NCBI GenBank assembly: GCA_964515335.1
Contig: CAZETS010000018.1
Span: forward strand, 11,559-75,558
From: TMED88 sp964515335
GTDB taxonomy: Bacteria > Myxococcota_A > UBA9160 > UBA4427
DNA length: 64,000 nt
Direction of reading: 5' to 3'
Shown: in pieces, positions 8,778-19,658 of the stretch
Numbering within the stretch: position 1 is the first letter of the stretch
Layout: the number at the start of each line of letters is the position of its first letter
The notes under the pieces: model-generated
The model's database searches: none
The model's input: only the letters and a program-made list of their open reading frames with translations
Told to the model about the DNA's origin: nothing
Program-made: the position numbers and the translations under genes

Positions 8778-9329
8778 GTGGCCAGCGCGTTCGCGAAGCA
8801 GTCTGTCGCCGACACGGTACGGCGTCGCTCGTCGTGTGCGGAGCTGGCCCTGGTGGTGATGGTCTGTGTGGTGACGGCCGCCGAGGCTGGCGCCGGTGAG
8901 ACCATACGCATCGGCGGCATGACGTTCGTCGCGCGCGAGTCGGCGGGCCGACACCTGGTCGTGGAGGCGGTGCGCGCCGAGGTCGATCCGGCTACCGAGC
9001 TGGCAAAGCTCGAGGACGTGGTGGTTCGCGTCAGCGGCCCAGCGACCGACGGCGAACTCACGCTGCGCTGCGAGACGGCGCGGGTGTCGCTCGGCGGCGA
9101 GTCCTTTCGGCTCGACGGTGACGTGCGTGGCGTGGACGCCGCGGGCCGTCGATTCCGCACCGACTGGCTCGAACTCGACGGCGAGCGTGGCGTACTGCGC
9201 ACCGAGGCGGCGGTGACCGTGATCGACGGAGCCTCCGAGTACAGTGGTGCAGCGCTGGTCTACGACCTGGAGGAGCGGAGGCTGCGGCTCTTGGGCGGCG
9301 CGCGGATCGTGCGGGGGGCCGTGCCCTGA
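8778..9329 (+). CDS. lptC: LptC-like LPS export protein
   Basis: The 183-residue protein starts with GTG. An N-terminal hydrophobic anchor (about residues 23-38, LALVVMVCVVTAA) is followed by a beta-rich domain of repeated strands, such as LTLRCETARVSLGGESFRLDGDV, as in the OstA/LptA/LptC jellyroll. LptC forms the inner-membrane-anchored part of the bridge that carries LPS to LptA. Similarity to known LptC is weak, as is usual, but the position directly before lptA and lptB supports the call. Its stop and the lptA start share one base. Confidence 0.78.
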   Translation: MASAFAKQSVADTVRRRSSCAELALVVMVCVVTAAEAGAGETIRIGGMTFVARESAGRHLVVEAVRAEVDPATELAKLEDVVVRVSGPATDGELTLRCETARVSLGGESFRLDGDVRGVDAAGRRFRTDWLELDGERGVLRTEAAVTVIDGASEYSGAALVYDLEERRLRLLGGARIVRGAVP

Positions 9330-9928
9330 TGCGGCCCGGGGTCGGACGCTCGGCGGGCCGCGGCGCCGCCTGGCTCGTCGTGCTGGCCTTGGCCTGGACG
9401 CCGGCGGCGCTCGACGCCGAGCCCGGAGCTCCGGCGCCCGCGGCGGCGCGGGATGCCGATCCCGCTGGACTCGATTCGCTCCTTCAGCTGCGTGGTGATC
9501 GGGACGGGGCGCCGATCACCATCGAGTCCGACGAACTCGAGCTGCGAGCCCTTCCCGACGACGGGCGGGTGCTGCTCTTCGAACGAAACGTCCGGGTCGT
9601 GCAGGGTGACGTGGAGCTGCGAGCGGATTTTCTGGAGGCGCACTACCCCTCTGGGGAGTCCGAGCCGAGCCGTCTGGCGGCCCGGGGGAACGTGCAAGTC
9701 GATCAGCCGGGGCAGCGGGCCTGGTGTGCCGAGGCCGAGTACTTGCGCGATATGGACCGGCTCACCTGCCGGGGCGACGCCCGCCTCGAGCGAGCCTGTG
9801 ACGTGGTGAGAGGCGATTCCATCGAGCTCGATCTGGGCACCGAGCGGGCGCGCGTGATCGGTGGGGCGCGGGTCGAGATCCGTTCGCGGGACGCTGCCAC
9901 GGGCTGCCGGTCCGAGGAGGGGCGATGA
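9329..9928 (+). CDS. lptA: LptA-like periplasmic LPS bridge protein (OstA family)
   Basis: The 199-residue protein has a signal peptide (WLVVLALAWTPAALDA) and an OstA-type beta jellyroll. Repeating segments include ITIESDELELRALPDDGRVLLF, then ERNVRVVQGDVELRADFLEAHY and GNVQVDQPGQRAWCAEAEY, the pattern of LptA. It would polymerise across the periplasm between LptC and the outer-membrane LptD. It overlaps lptC by one base and lptB by four (ATGA), so the three are coupled. lptD, lptF and lptG are not in the window. Confidence 0.85.
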   Translation: MRPGVGRSAGRGAAWLVVLALAWTPAALDAEPGAPAPAAARDADPAGLDSLLQLRGDRDGAPITIESDELELRALPDDGRVLLFERNVRVVQGDVELRADFLEAHYPSGESEPSRLAARGNVQVDQPGQRAWCAEAEYLRDMDRLTCRGDARLERACDVVRGDSIELDLGTERARVIGGARVEIRSRDAATGCRSEEGR

Positions 9929-10659
9929 AGCCCCGCCCGACGCTCGAGGGGCGGGGCCTGACCCGGCGCTTCGGCGCCAAGGAAGTCGTCTCCAACGTCG
10001 ACGTGGAGCTCTCTCCGCGTGAGGTCGTCGGGCTTCTGGGGCCAAACGGCGCAGGCAAGACCACGATCTTCGGCATGCTGGCCGGTAGCCTCGGCCCCAC
10101 CGCCGGTCGTGTCCTGCTCGCTGGGCAGGATGTCACAGTGCTGCCGATGTTTCGTCGCGCGCGACTCGGGATTACGTATCTTCCGCAGGAGACCTCCGTG
10201 TTTCGGCGGCTCTCGGTGGCCGCGAACATCGAGGCCATACTCGAGACGGTAGAGCCGGACCGCCGCGCCCGGAGGGCCCGGCTTCACGAGCTTCTCGACG
10301 AGCTGGGGCTGGCCGACAAGGCCGATCGACGTGCCGATTCGCTGTCGGGAGGCGAGCGACGGCGGCTCGAGATCACTCGTGCGCTGGTCCTGCAGCCGAC
10401 CTTCATGCTGCTCGACGAGCCGTTCGCGGGGATAGATCCGATTGCGGTCGCGGACGCGCAGAAACTGGTCCAGATGCTGCGAATACGGGGAATCGGGGTG
10501 ATGATTACGGATCACAACGTGCGCGAGACGCTGTCGATCTGCGATCGTGCCTACATCATCAAGGACGGGGCGATCCTGAAGCACGGCGGTCCCGAGGAAG
10601 TTGCACGGGATCCGCGTGTTCGTGAGGTGTATCTGGGCGAAAATTTCCGACTGGCGTGA
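9925..10659 (+). CDS. lptB: LPS export ABC transporter ATPase
   Basis: The 244-residue cytoplasmic ABC ATPase has Walker A GPNGAGKT at 39-46, Q-loop ITYLPQE, signature LSGGERRRLEI, Walker B MLLDEPFAGIDP, and the switch histidine in ITDHNVRET. The LptB-type C-terminus (YLGENFRL) and the position after lptC and lptA make it the motor that extracts LPS from the inner membrane with LptFG. It is followed by rpoN, the classic order in proteobacteria. Length and motifs are complete. Confidence 0.96.
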   Translation: MKPRPTLEGRGLTRRFGAKEVVSNVDVELSPREVVGLLGPNGAGKTTIFGMLAGSLGPTAGRVLLAGQDVTVLPMFRRARLGITYLPQETSVFRRLSVAANIEAILETVEPDRRARRARLHELLDELGLADKADRRADSLSGGERRRLEITRALVLQPTFMLLDEPFAGIDPIAVADAQKLVQMLRIRGIGVMITDHNVRETLSICDRAYIIKDGAILKHGGPEEVARDPRVREVYLGENFRLA

Positions 10660-10697
10660 ACTCGGCGTGCGGCCGAACGCGCAGTCGGCCGATGTTG

Positions 10698-10703
10698 GAT
10701 AAT
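10698..10703 (+). promoter_or_regulatory. candidate -10 box (GATAAT) for rpoN
   Basis: GATAAT lies in the 176-base gap between lptB and rpoN and is one mismatch from the sigma-70 -10 consensus. The predicted start site near 10710 would give a leader of about 125 bases. No good -35 is visible, so rpoN may also be read from the lpt promoter. Confidence 0.3.
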
Positions 10704-10835
10704 GCGAGACGAATCGACGGTTGGTGTGAGAACATGGCCCGGGTGCGGTCACCGAAAGGTCGACCGGGGTCGAGACGAAGAGGCAGCGAGCAGGGCCGCT
10801 GACCGCGTATCCGCGCGCTCCGCGGCCACATAGCC

Positions 10836-12395
10836 ATGGCGATCGAACTCAAACAACAGCTCCGGATGTCGCAGCAGCTGGTGATGACGCCCCAGCTGCA
10901 GCAGGCCATCAAGCTGCTGCAGCTCAACCAGATGGAGCTGGTCGGTCTGGTCGAGCAGGAGTTGCAGGAGAACCCCTGCCTCGAGGAGGAGGAGCGCGAG
11001 GAGCAGACGTCCGTCGAGTTGTCCGACGCGACGCCCGGCGAGGACGGGGCGGACGCCGTCCCGGCCGGAGAGTCGGAGGCCGCGGAGAGCGGTGCGGAAG
11101 AGCCCGCCCAGCCGGCCGAACTGCTCGAGGTCGGTATGGAGGAGGCCGCCCAGACCGCACCCGAGGGCGAGGTGGCCGAAGAGCCGACCGACGCAGAGAA
11201 GATCGCGGACGTCGAGTGGGAGGACTACATGGAGTCCCACTCCCACACCGGACTCGGTGCGCAGGGTGGGGGTGAGGACGACGAACGCCGCAGTATCGAG
11301 GCGACGCTGACGCGACGTCCGACACTCACCGAGCACCTCGAGTGGCAGCTTCGCCTCTCCGACCTCGATGCCGGGCAGGTCGCGATCGCCGACTGGATCA
11401 TCGGCAACCTCGACGATCGCGGCTATCTGCGGACCAGCGTGGAGGACATCGCCCGGCAGGCCGGCGTTCTGGTCGAGCGGGCCGAGGCGGTGCTGGCCCG
11501 GGTGCAGCGCTTCGATCCGGCCGGTGTGGCAGCGCGCGACCTGCGCGAGTGCCTGATGCTGCAGCTGACGGCGCTCGAAATCACCGATCCGCTGGTCGTG
11601 AAGATCGTCGACCAGCAGCTCGAACGGCTGCAGAAGAAGGACTTCCGGGGCCTGGGCCGCATCTTCGACGTCACCACGCAGGAAATCGCCGAGGCCGCGC
11701 GCGCGATCGGCTCGCTCGAGCCGCGGCCGGCCCGCGACTTCGGCGGTGAGGATCCCGTCTATATCACGCCGGACATCTACGTCCACAAGATCGGCGACGA
11801 CTTCCACGTCCTGCTCAACGAGGACGGGCTGCCGAAGCTCAAGGTCAACAACATCTACAAGGACGTGCTGTCCGGCAACAAGGCGATCGACGATCCGAAG
11901 GGCACGCGGGGCTACGTGCAGGACAAGCTGCGCTCGGCGGCCTGGCTCATCAAGTCGATCCACCAGCGGCAACGCACGATCTACAAGGTGATGCAGAGCA
12001 TCATCGAACATCAGCGCAACTTCTTCGAGCACGGCGTCGCGCACCTGAAGCCGCTGAATCTGCGCGACGTGGCCGACGACATCGAAATGCACGAGTCGAC
12101 CGTCAGCCGCGTGACGACCAACAAGTACGTGCACACTCCTCAGGGCATCTACGAGCTGAAGTACTTCTTCAACTCGTCGATCAGCCGCTTCGAAGGGGAG
12201 GCGGTCGCCAGCGAGAGCGTCAAGGAGAAGATCCGGCGGCTGATCGCCGACGAGGACCCGGCGAAGCCTCTGTCCGACCAGCGCATCGCCGAGGCCCTCA
12301 AGGCGTCGAACATCGACATCGCCCGCCGCACGGTTACCAAGTACCGGGAGGCGATGTACATCCTCTCGTCCACGAAGCGCAAGCAGGTGGTCTGA
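10836..12395 (+). CDS. rpoN: RNA polymerase sigma-54 factor
   Basis: The 519-residue protein shows all three sigma-54 regions. Region I, the Gln/Leu-rich activator-interacting segment, starts MAIELKQQLRMSQQLVMTPQ. Region II is acidic and extended (about residues 50-150, many Glu). Region III ends with the RpoN box ARRTVTKYRE near residue 500, which reads the -24 element. It directs transcription that needs AAA+ activators. None of those activators is encoded in the window. Downstream lie ptsN, hprK and rapZ, a linkage conserved in many proteobacteria. Confidence 0.97.
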   Translation: MAIELKQQLRMSQQLVMTPQLQQAIKLLQLNQMELVGLVEQELQENPCLEEEEREEQTSVELSDATPGEDGADAVPAGESEAAESGAEEPAQPAELLEVGMEEAAQTAPEGEVAEEPTDAEKIADVEWEDYMESHSHTGLGAQGGGEDDERRSIEATLTRRPTLTEHLEWQLRLSDLDAGQVAIADWIIGNLDDRGYLRTSVEDIARQAGVLVERAEAVLARVQRFDPAGVAARDLRECLMLQLTALEITDPLVVKIVDQQLERLQKKDFRGLGRIFDVTTQEIAEAARAIGSLEPRPARDFGGEDPVYITPDIYVHKIGDDFHVLLNEDGLPKLKVNNIYKDVLSGNKAIDDPKGTRGYVQDKLRSAAWLIKSIHQRQRTIYKVMQSIIEHQRNFFEHGVAHLKPLNLRDVADDIEMHESTVSRVTTNKYVHTPQGIYELKYFFNSSISRFEGEAVASESVKEKIRRLIADEDPAKPLSDQRIAEALKASNIDIARRTVTKYREAMYILSSTKRKQVV

Positions 12396-12458
12396 GGCAC
12401 CTCTGGTCGTGCTCCTCCGGTCGGATCGTGGGTCGTCGCGACGGAGGCGAGAGTGGGG

Positions 12459-12464
12459 TAGATT
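12459..12464 (+). promoter_or_regulatory. candidate -10 box (TAGATT) for ptsN
   Basis: TAGATT lies 24 bases before the ptsN ATG, with a GAGGAG ribosome site between them. It fits the TAnnnT pattern common in the window and suggests that ptsN and its followers can be transcribed apart from rpoN. Confidence 0.3.
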
Positions 12465-12488
12465 TCGCCCGCCGATCGAGGAGCTGGC

Positions 12489-12950
12489 ATGAAGATCATG
12501 GACATCCTCGTCCGGGACGCTGTGATCCTGGACGTGGAATCCGCCACCAAGGAGCCGCTGCTGGCCGAGATGGCGCGGGCACTGGCCAAGTCCGTGCCGG
12601 CCCTCGACCCGGATCGGCTCCTCGAAGTGTTGCTCGAGCGCGAGGCGCTGCAGAGCACCGGCATCGGCGAGGGCGTTGCGATTCCCCACGGCAAGATGGC
12701 GGGCCTCGATCAGCTCGTGGCCACCTTCGCGCGCAGTCGGTCCGGCCTCGACTTCGAATCGATCGACGGGCAGCCCACCCAGCTGTTCTTCCTGCTCGTG
12801 GTGCCCGAGCACTCTGGAGGCGCGCACCTGAAGGCGCTGGCGCGGATCTCGCGGTTCTTCCGCGACTCGGACTTCCGGCAGAAGCTCGTCGAGGCCGAGT
12901 CGCTCGACGAGGTGTTCTCGGCCATCGAGGCGGAGGACGCGAAGTTCTGA
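12489..12950 (+). CDS. ptsN: PTS fructose-type EIIA regulatory protein (EIIA-Ntr)
   Basis: The 153-residue single-domain EIIA of the fructose/nitrogen type has its phosphorylated histidine at His67 in GVAIPHGK. Family signatures EREALQSTGIGEG and FFLLVVPEHSGGAHLKALARI are present. In the nitrogen PTS it regulates potassium, phosphate and stress functions by its phosphorylation state; it transports nothing. Position right after rpoN and before hprK-rapZ is the conserved setting. Its phosphodonor would be the HPr at 14866. Confidence 0.95.
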   Translation: MKIMDILVRDAVILDVESATKEPLLAEMARALAKSVPALDPDRLLEVLLEREALQSTGIGEGVAIPHGKMAGLDQLVATFARSRSGLDFESIDGQPTQLFFLLVVPEHSGGAHLKALARISRFFRDSDFRQKLVEAESLDEVFSAIEAEDAKF

Positions 12951-12963
12951 CGGCCATTCGAGC

Positions 12964-13584
12964 GTGAGCGAGGGCGGCCGCCGCGGGCCGTTCGGGCGCG
13001 CATCCGGAGGGCCGAGCCGAGGAGCCCGGGTGGAGTTCCAGGTGCACGGAGCCCTAGTGGAGGCACTCGACGTCGGCGTGCTGCTGCGCGGCGCGAGCAG
13101 CATCGGCAAGAGCGAGTGCGCGCTCGAACTGGTGCAGCGAGGGCACCGGCTGGTGGCCGACGACATCGTGCGGCTCTCGACGCGCCCTGGGGAGTCGGGC
13201 TCGGACGAACTGATCGGTCGCGCGCCGGCGTTGATCCGTCACTACATCGAGATCCGTGGCATCGGCCTGCTCCACGTTCCCGACCTCTACGGTCTCGACG
13301 CAGTGCGCGAGGAGCGGAGAGTGGATCTGATCTGCGACCTCGAGCCCTGGCGCGAGGACGTCGAGTACGAGCGCATCGGCCTCGATCGACCGCGTGAAGA
13401 GATCGGAGGCGTCGCCATTCCGCATCTGACGCTGCCGGTGCGGCCCGCCCGCAGCATGGCGACACTGGTCGAGGTGGCGGTGCGCGATCATCTGCAGCGC
13501 CGGTCTGGTGTCAACGCCGCCAAGCGGCTCGACGAGGCGATGCGCAGCCAGGCGAGCGGCGCCGGCCGGGGGGCGGGCGTTTGA
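12964..13584 (+). CDS. hprK: HPr kinase/phosphorylase, catalytic domain only
   Basis: The 206-residue protein starts with GTG. Walker A GASSIGKS lies at 43-50, followed by the HPrK signature region EIRGIGLLHVPDLYG near residues 96-110. This enzyme phosphorylates and dephosphorylates HPr on serine. The N-terminal domain of Firmicutes HprK is absent, giving the short form (also known in alphaproteobacteria) with a Gly/Arg-rich lead-in of about 20 residues. The target serine is present in the HPr encoded downstream (Ser51). It overlaps rapZ by four bases, so the two are coupled. Confidence 0.9.
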   Translation: MSEGGRRGPFGRASGGPSRGARVEFQVHGALVEALDVGVLLRGASSIGKSECALELVQRGHRLVADDIVRLSTRPGESGSDELIGRAPALIRHYIEIRGIGLLHVPDLYGLDAVREERRVDLICDLEPWREDVEYERIGLDRPREEIGGVAIPHLTLPVRPARSMATLVEVAVRDHLQRRSGVNAAKRLDEAMRSQASGAGRGAGV

Positions 13585-14456
13585 CGGCGGTGGCCAGCGG
13601 CCAGCAGCTGATCTTCGTGGCCGGACTCTCGGGCAGCGGCAAGAGCACGGCGATGGCGGCTCTCGAGGATCTCGGCTTCTACTGCGTCGACAACCTGCCG
13701 GCGCAGCTCGTGCCGCAGTTCCTGCACCTCTGTGGCCAGGCGACGCCGCCCATCCAGAAGGTCGCGCTGGCGGTCGACGCCCGGGAGGAGCGCTTCCTGC
13801 GCAGCCTGCCCGGCGTCATCAAGCTGCTGCGCGAGGAGGGCGCCGACGTCGAGGTGCTCTTCTTCGACTGCTCGAACGAGGTCCTCGAGACGCGCTACCG
13901 CGAGACCCGCCGCGTGCACCCGCTTTCGCCGGAGGGCAGCGTCGAGGCCGGCATCGAGCGCGAACGCCGGCTGCTCGTCGACGCGGCGAGTCTGGCCGAC
14001 CAGCGGATCGACACTTCGACGCTGAACGTCCATCAGCTCAAGGCGGCCATCACGGCCCACGTGAGGGGCGAGGCGCGGCTCACGGTGATCAATCTCGTCT
14101 CGTTCGGCTTTCGCTACGGTACTCCCCAGTCGGTCGAGCTGCTCTTCGACATGCGCTTCCTTCCGAATCCCTACTTCGAGCCCGAGCTGCGTGCCTGCAC
14201 GGGGCAGGACGCGCCGGTCTCGCGCTACGTGCTCGAGTCGGAGCGGGGCGCGGCTTTCCTTTCGCGGTTGCGTGAGTTCCTCGCCTACGTGCTGCCGCAG
14301 TACGATCGCGAGGGCAAGGCGTACGTGACGGTGGGCGTCGGTTGCACGGGCGGGCGGCACCGCTCGGTGGCGGTCACCGAGTCGTTGGCCCGCTGGCTGG
14401 TCGAACAGGGACGTGAGGTGAATCTGGTGCACCGGGACGTGGAGCGCGCGGCATGA
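13581..14456 (+). CDS. rapZ: RNase adapter / nucleotide-binding protein RapZ
   Basis: The 291-residue P-loop protein starts with TTG inside the hprK end. Walker A GLSGSGKS lies at 15-22 and the conserved FYCVDNLPAQLVP follows. The C-terminal domain holds PNPYFEPELRACTGQD and the VGVGCTGGRHRSVA motif. In E. coli RapZ delivers a small RNA to RNase E to control amino-sugar synthesis. In other phyla the family function is unsettled, so only the family is certain. Placement in the PTS cluster is conserved. Confidence 0.94.
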   Translation: MTAVASGQQLIFVAGLSGSGKSTAMAALEDLGFYCVDNLPAQLVPQFLHLCGQATPPIQKVALAVDAREERFLRSLPGVIKLLREEGADVEVLFFDCSNEVLETRYRETRRVHPLSPEGSVEAGIERERRLLVDAASLADQRIDTSTLNVHQLKAAITAHVRGEARLTVINLVSFGFRYGTPQSVELLFDMRFLPNPYFEPELRACTGQDAPVSRYVLESERGAAFLSRLREFLAYVLPQYDREGKAYVTVGVGCTGGRHRSVAVTESLARWLVEQGREVNLVHRDVERAA

Positions 14457-14869
14457 GCGTCGGCGTCGTGATCGTCACCCACTACGGGCTCGGCGAGGAG
14501 TTCTTGCAGGCGCTGCGGTTGATCATCCCGGAGGCGCCCGAGTACGCGTCCGTTTCGCTCGACCCCAGTCAGTCGGTCGACGAGATGCGCAAGTCGATCG
14601 AGGCCGCGATCCGCGGCGCGAACGACGGCGACGGCGTGCTGGTGCTGACCGACATGTTCGGCGGCACGCCTTCGAACGTGGCGCTCTCGTTCCTCGACGA
14701 CCATCCCGTCGAGGTGGTCACCGGCATCAACCTGCCCATGCTGATCAAGCTCGCCACACTTCGCGACAAACGTCCGCTGGGAGAGCTGGCCGTGTTCATC
14801 AAGGAGTACGGCCAGCGCAACATCTCCGTGGCGAGTCAGCTCCTGCCCGAGGGAGGCGGCGGCGCGTGA
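14453..14869 (+). CDS. PTS mannose-type EIIA protein
   Basis: The 138-residue protein matches the EIIA-Man fold. The phosphorylatable histidine is His10 in VIVTHYGLG, and the motif LTDMFGGTPSNVALS near residue 65 is diagnostic. No EIIB, EIIC or EIID is nearby, so it is unlikely to energise sugar transport and is more likely regulatory, as in other deltaproteobacteria. Four-base overlaps join it to rapZ upstream and HPr downstream. Confidence 0.9.
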   Translation: MSVGVVIVTHYGLGEEFLQALRLIIPEAPEYASVSLDPSQSVDEMRKSIEAAIRGANDGDGVLVLTDMFGGTPSNVALSFLDDHPVEVVTGINLPMLIKLATLRDKRPLGELAVFIKEYGQRNISVASQLLPEGGGGA

Positions 14870-15135
14870 GCGAGAACGGCGTGGTCGAGGGAGAGTTCAC
14901 CGTGCGAGCCGAGCTGGGGCTGCACGCGCGGCCTGCGGGCCGCTTCGTGGCGCTCGCGGGGCGCTACCAGGCCGAGATCGAGGTGGGCCGCGGAGACGAG
15001 TGGGTCAACGGCTGCAGCGTGCTGTCGATCCTTTCGCTCGCCGCCGCTCAAGGCACCGCGCTGCGGATCCGGGCGAGCGGGGCCGAGGCCGAGGAGGCCG
15101 TGCGCGAACTCGGCGCCCTGATCGAGTCGCCCTGA
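14866..15135 (+). CDS. ptsH: phosphocarrier protein HPr
   Basis: The 89-residue protein starts with GTG. It has the active-site histidine His20 in ELGLHARPAG and a regulatory serine, Ser51, in VNGCSVLSILSLAA, the site used by HPr kinase. Both sites being intact fits the presence of hprK in the same unit. It should relay phosphate from enzyme I to the two EIIA proteins. No ptsI follows it here. Confidence 0.95.
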   Translation: MSENGVVEGEFTVRAELGLHARPAGRFVALAGRYQAEIEVGRGDEWVNGCSVLSILSLAAAQGTALRIRASGAEAEEAVRELGALIESP

Positions 15136-15148
15136 GCGCCCGCCGGCG

Positions 15149-15195
15149 CCCGCAGCGGGGGTTTCAGCCACGCTGGCCGTCGCCTAAGCTGCGGG
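15149..15195. promoter_or_regulatory. 8-bp inverted repeat between HPr and metK genes
   Basis: Arms CCCGCAGC (15149-15156) and GCTGCGGG (15188-15195) are exact complements, with a short CAGC/GCTG hairpin inside the loop. The right arm overlaps a TAAGCT box (15185-15190) that could be the metK -10. It may be a terminator for the PTS unit, an operator, or part of a metK leader. It does not match SAM-riboswitch consensus elements that I can recognise. Confidence 0.35.
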
Positions 15196-15225
15196 TCCCC
15201 TAAATCCCGGAGGAGACCCGAGTCG

Positions 15226-16389
<1,164 letters not shown>

Positions 16390-16470
16390 CGCTCCGGCGC
16401 GAAGTCGCGGCGGCGAGAGTCGCGGTATCCCTTGACCCGGCGGGGACTCCGTGCGATATCCCCGCACGCC

Positions 16471-17592
16471 ATGGAGGCGATTCTCTCGGGGGGACGGATC
16501 GGCCTCGCCGCGCTGAGCCTGGTGGGCGTGCTGCTCGGGGCGCCGGCCGCGAGCCACGGTCGCTGCGATATGCCGGTGCGCGTGCTGGTCGCGCGCGGGG
16601 CCGGCGCGGTGGAGCTGTCCGTGGACGGGCGGCGCCGGGTGCTGGACGCGCAGTCGGGCCGGCTGCGCGTCGACGGGCAGCCGGTCGGCGAGCGCTGGGA
16701 GTCCGGGCCGGCCGACAGTGCTCGGGTCGGTGGCCTTCGCGTCGGGGGCCGGCTGCTGGGCTTCGTCCACGCGGGAGCGGTGACGGTCGTCAACGAGGTG
16801 CCCCTCGAGCAGTACGTGGCCGGGGCGATCGGGGGAGAGATGCCCGCCAGCTGGGCGGCCGACGCGCTGCGCGCCCAGGCGGTTGCGAGCCGCAGCTACG
16901 TGCTCCACCAACGCATCCTACGCGGTGACCGGCCGTGGGACGTAGAGGCCGGCACCCGCAGCCAGGTGTATCGCGGACTCGACGCCGCCGAGCCGGCGCG
17001 GCGCGCAGCGCGGGACACGCGCTGTGAGGTGCTCACCCACCAGGGCGAGCCCATCCTCGCGGCTTTTCACTCGGCTTCGGGTGGCCGCACCGCCAGCTCG
17101 GCCGAGGTCTGGGGCCGCGACCTCAGCTACCTGGTCAGCCACGAGGTGCCGGGCGAGGACGATTCGCCGGACACCTACTGGCGCGCCGCCATCCCCGCCC
17201 ACACGCTGGCACGGGCGCTCGACGCGGCCGGTCACTCGATCGGCGAGGTCCGGGGGGCGGCCGTCGAGGAGCGCACGCCGAGCGGCCGCGTTCGCTGGAT
17301 CCGTTTCCAGGGCGAGGGGGGACAGGTTAGGCTCTCGGGCCGTCAGCTCCGTGGAGCGCTGGGCGAGTCGACCTTGCGCAGTACGCTTTTCGAGTTGCGG
17401 CTCCGGGGGGACGTGTTCGTATTCGTCGGCTCGGGGAGCGGGCACGGCGTGGGGATGAGTCAGTGGGGTGCGCGCAGCCTGGCCGATCGGGGGGCGACGT
17501 ACCGCGAGATTCTCGACAACTTCTACCCGGGCACGACGCTCGGACTCTGGGACGAGGGTCGCACCGCGGCCTGGCAGCCCCGGGCGGAGTGA
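16471..17592 (+). CDS. SpoIID/LytB-domain protein, exported
   Basis: The 373-residue protein starts with a signal peptide (IGLAALSLVGVLLGAPAASHG). It contains the SpoIID domain: VVNEVPLEQYVAGAIGGEMP, then ALRAQAVASRSYVLHQ, the FHSASGGRTASSAEVWG block, and the C-terminal GSGHGVGMSQWGA motif. SpoIID-type enzymes are lytic transglycosylases that act on peptidoglycan strands lacking stem peptides. In non-sporulating Gram-negatives the role is probably periplasmic wall remodelling. An upstream TTG at 16432 would add 13 residues before the signal peptide and is less likely. Confidence 0.88.
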   Translation: MEAILSGGRIGLAALSLVGVLLGAPAASHGRCDMPVRVLVARGAGAVELSVDGRRRVLDAQSGRLRVDGQPVGERWESGPADSARVGGLRVGGRLLGFVHAGAVTVVNEVPLEQYVAGAIGGEMPASWAADALRAQAVASRSYVLHQRILRGDRPWDVEAGTRSQVYRGLDAAEPARRAARDTRCEVLTHQGEPILAAFHSASGGRTASSAEVWGRDLSYLVSHEVPGEDDSPDTYWRAAIPAHTLARALDAAGHSIGEVRGAAVEERTPSGRVRWIRFQGEGGQVRLSGRQLRGALGESTLRSTLFELRLRGDVFVFVGSGSGHGVGMSQWGARSLADRGATYREILDNFYPGTTLGLWDEGRTAAWQPRAE

Positions 17593-17670
17593 AGTGATCG
17601 CAATGGTGAAGACGGCGATGGCACCGACGAAGGCGTCTCGGACGGCTGCGGAGCAGAGCGGAGTGAGAAG

Positions 17671-18056
17671 ATGAGCGAGCTCGCGTCCTCGATCCTGCTG
17701 CAGGCCGAAGGGGCGCCTGCAGGCCCCGACATGAGCTTCTTCCTCATGATGGGCGCGATCTTCGCGATCTTCTACTTCCTGGTCATGCGGCCGCAGCAGC
17801 GGCAGCAGCGCGAGCGTGAGGAGGCCGTCAAGGCGGCCACCAAGGGTGATCGCGTGGTGACCAACGGCGGCATCCACGGGGTGATCACCGCCGTCTCCGA
17901 CGATTCGGTGACGGTCGAGATCGCCCGGGTGAAGGGCGGGGCGCGGGTCGAGGTGGAGGTGGCGCGCAGCGGCCTCGGCAGCGTCCTCAAGGCCGGCGCC
18001 GAGCGGGAGCCGGCGTCCGAAGGCAAGGCGAAGGACAACAAAGGAGGCGACGGCTC

Positions 18057-18060
<4 letters not shown>
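17671..18060 (+). CDS. yajC: preprotein translocase subunit YajC
   Basis: The 129-residue protein has one N-terminal membrane helix (FFLMMGAIFAIFYFLVM) followed by RPQQRQQREREE and a small cytoplasmic domain with the KGDRVVTNGGIHGVI motif. The Lys/Asp/Gly-rich tail is longer than in E. coli. YajC associates with SecDF at the Sec translocon. The secD GTG overlaps its stop. Confidence 0.95.
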
Positions 18061-19646
<1,586 letters not shown>

Positions 19647-19658
19647 GGAGACGACCCG

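Noticed and set aside
10749..13166. An 805-codon open frame antisense to rpoN, ptsN and hprK
   Set aside because: The translation is Leu/Val/Arg/His-rich and mirrors highly biased GC-rich codons of the real genes. The plus-strand proteins are unambiguous.
15136..15225. Possible SAM riboswitch before metK
   Set aside because: The conserved core sequences of the SAM and SAH riboswitch classes I can recall are not seen. Only a short inverted repeat is present.
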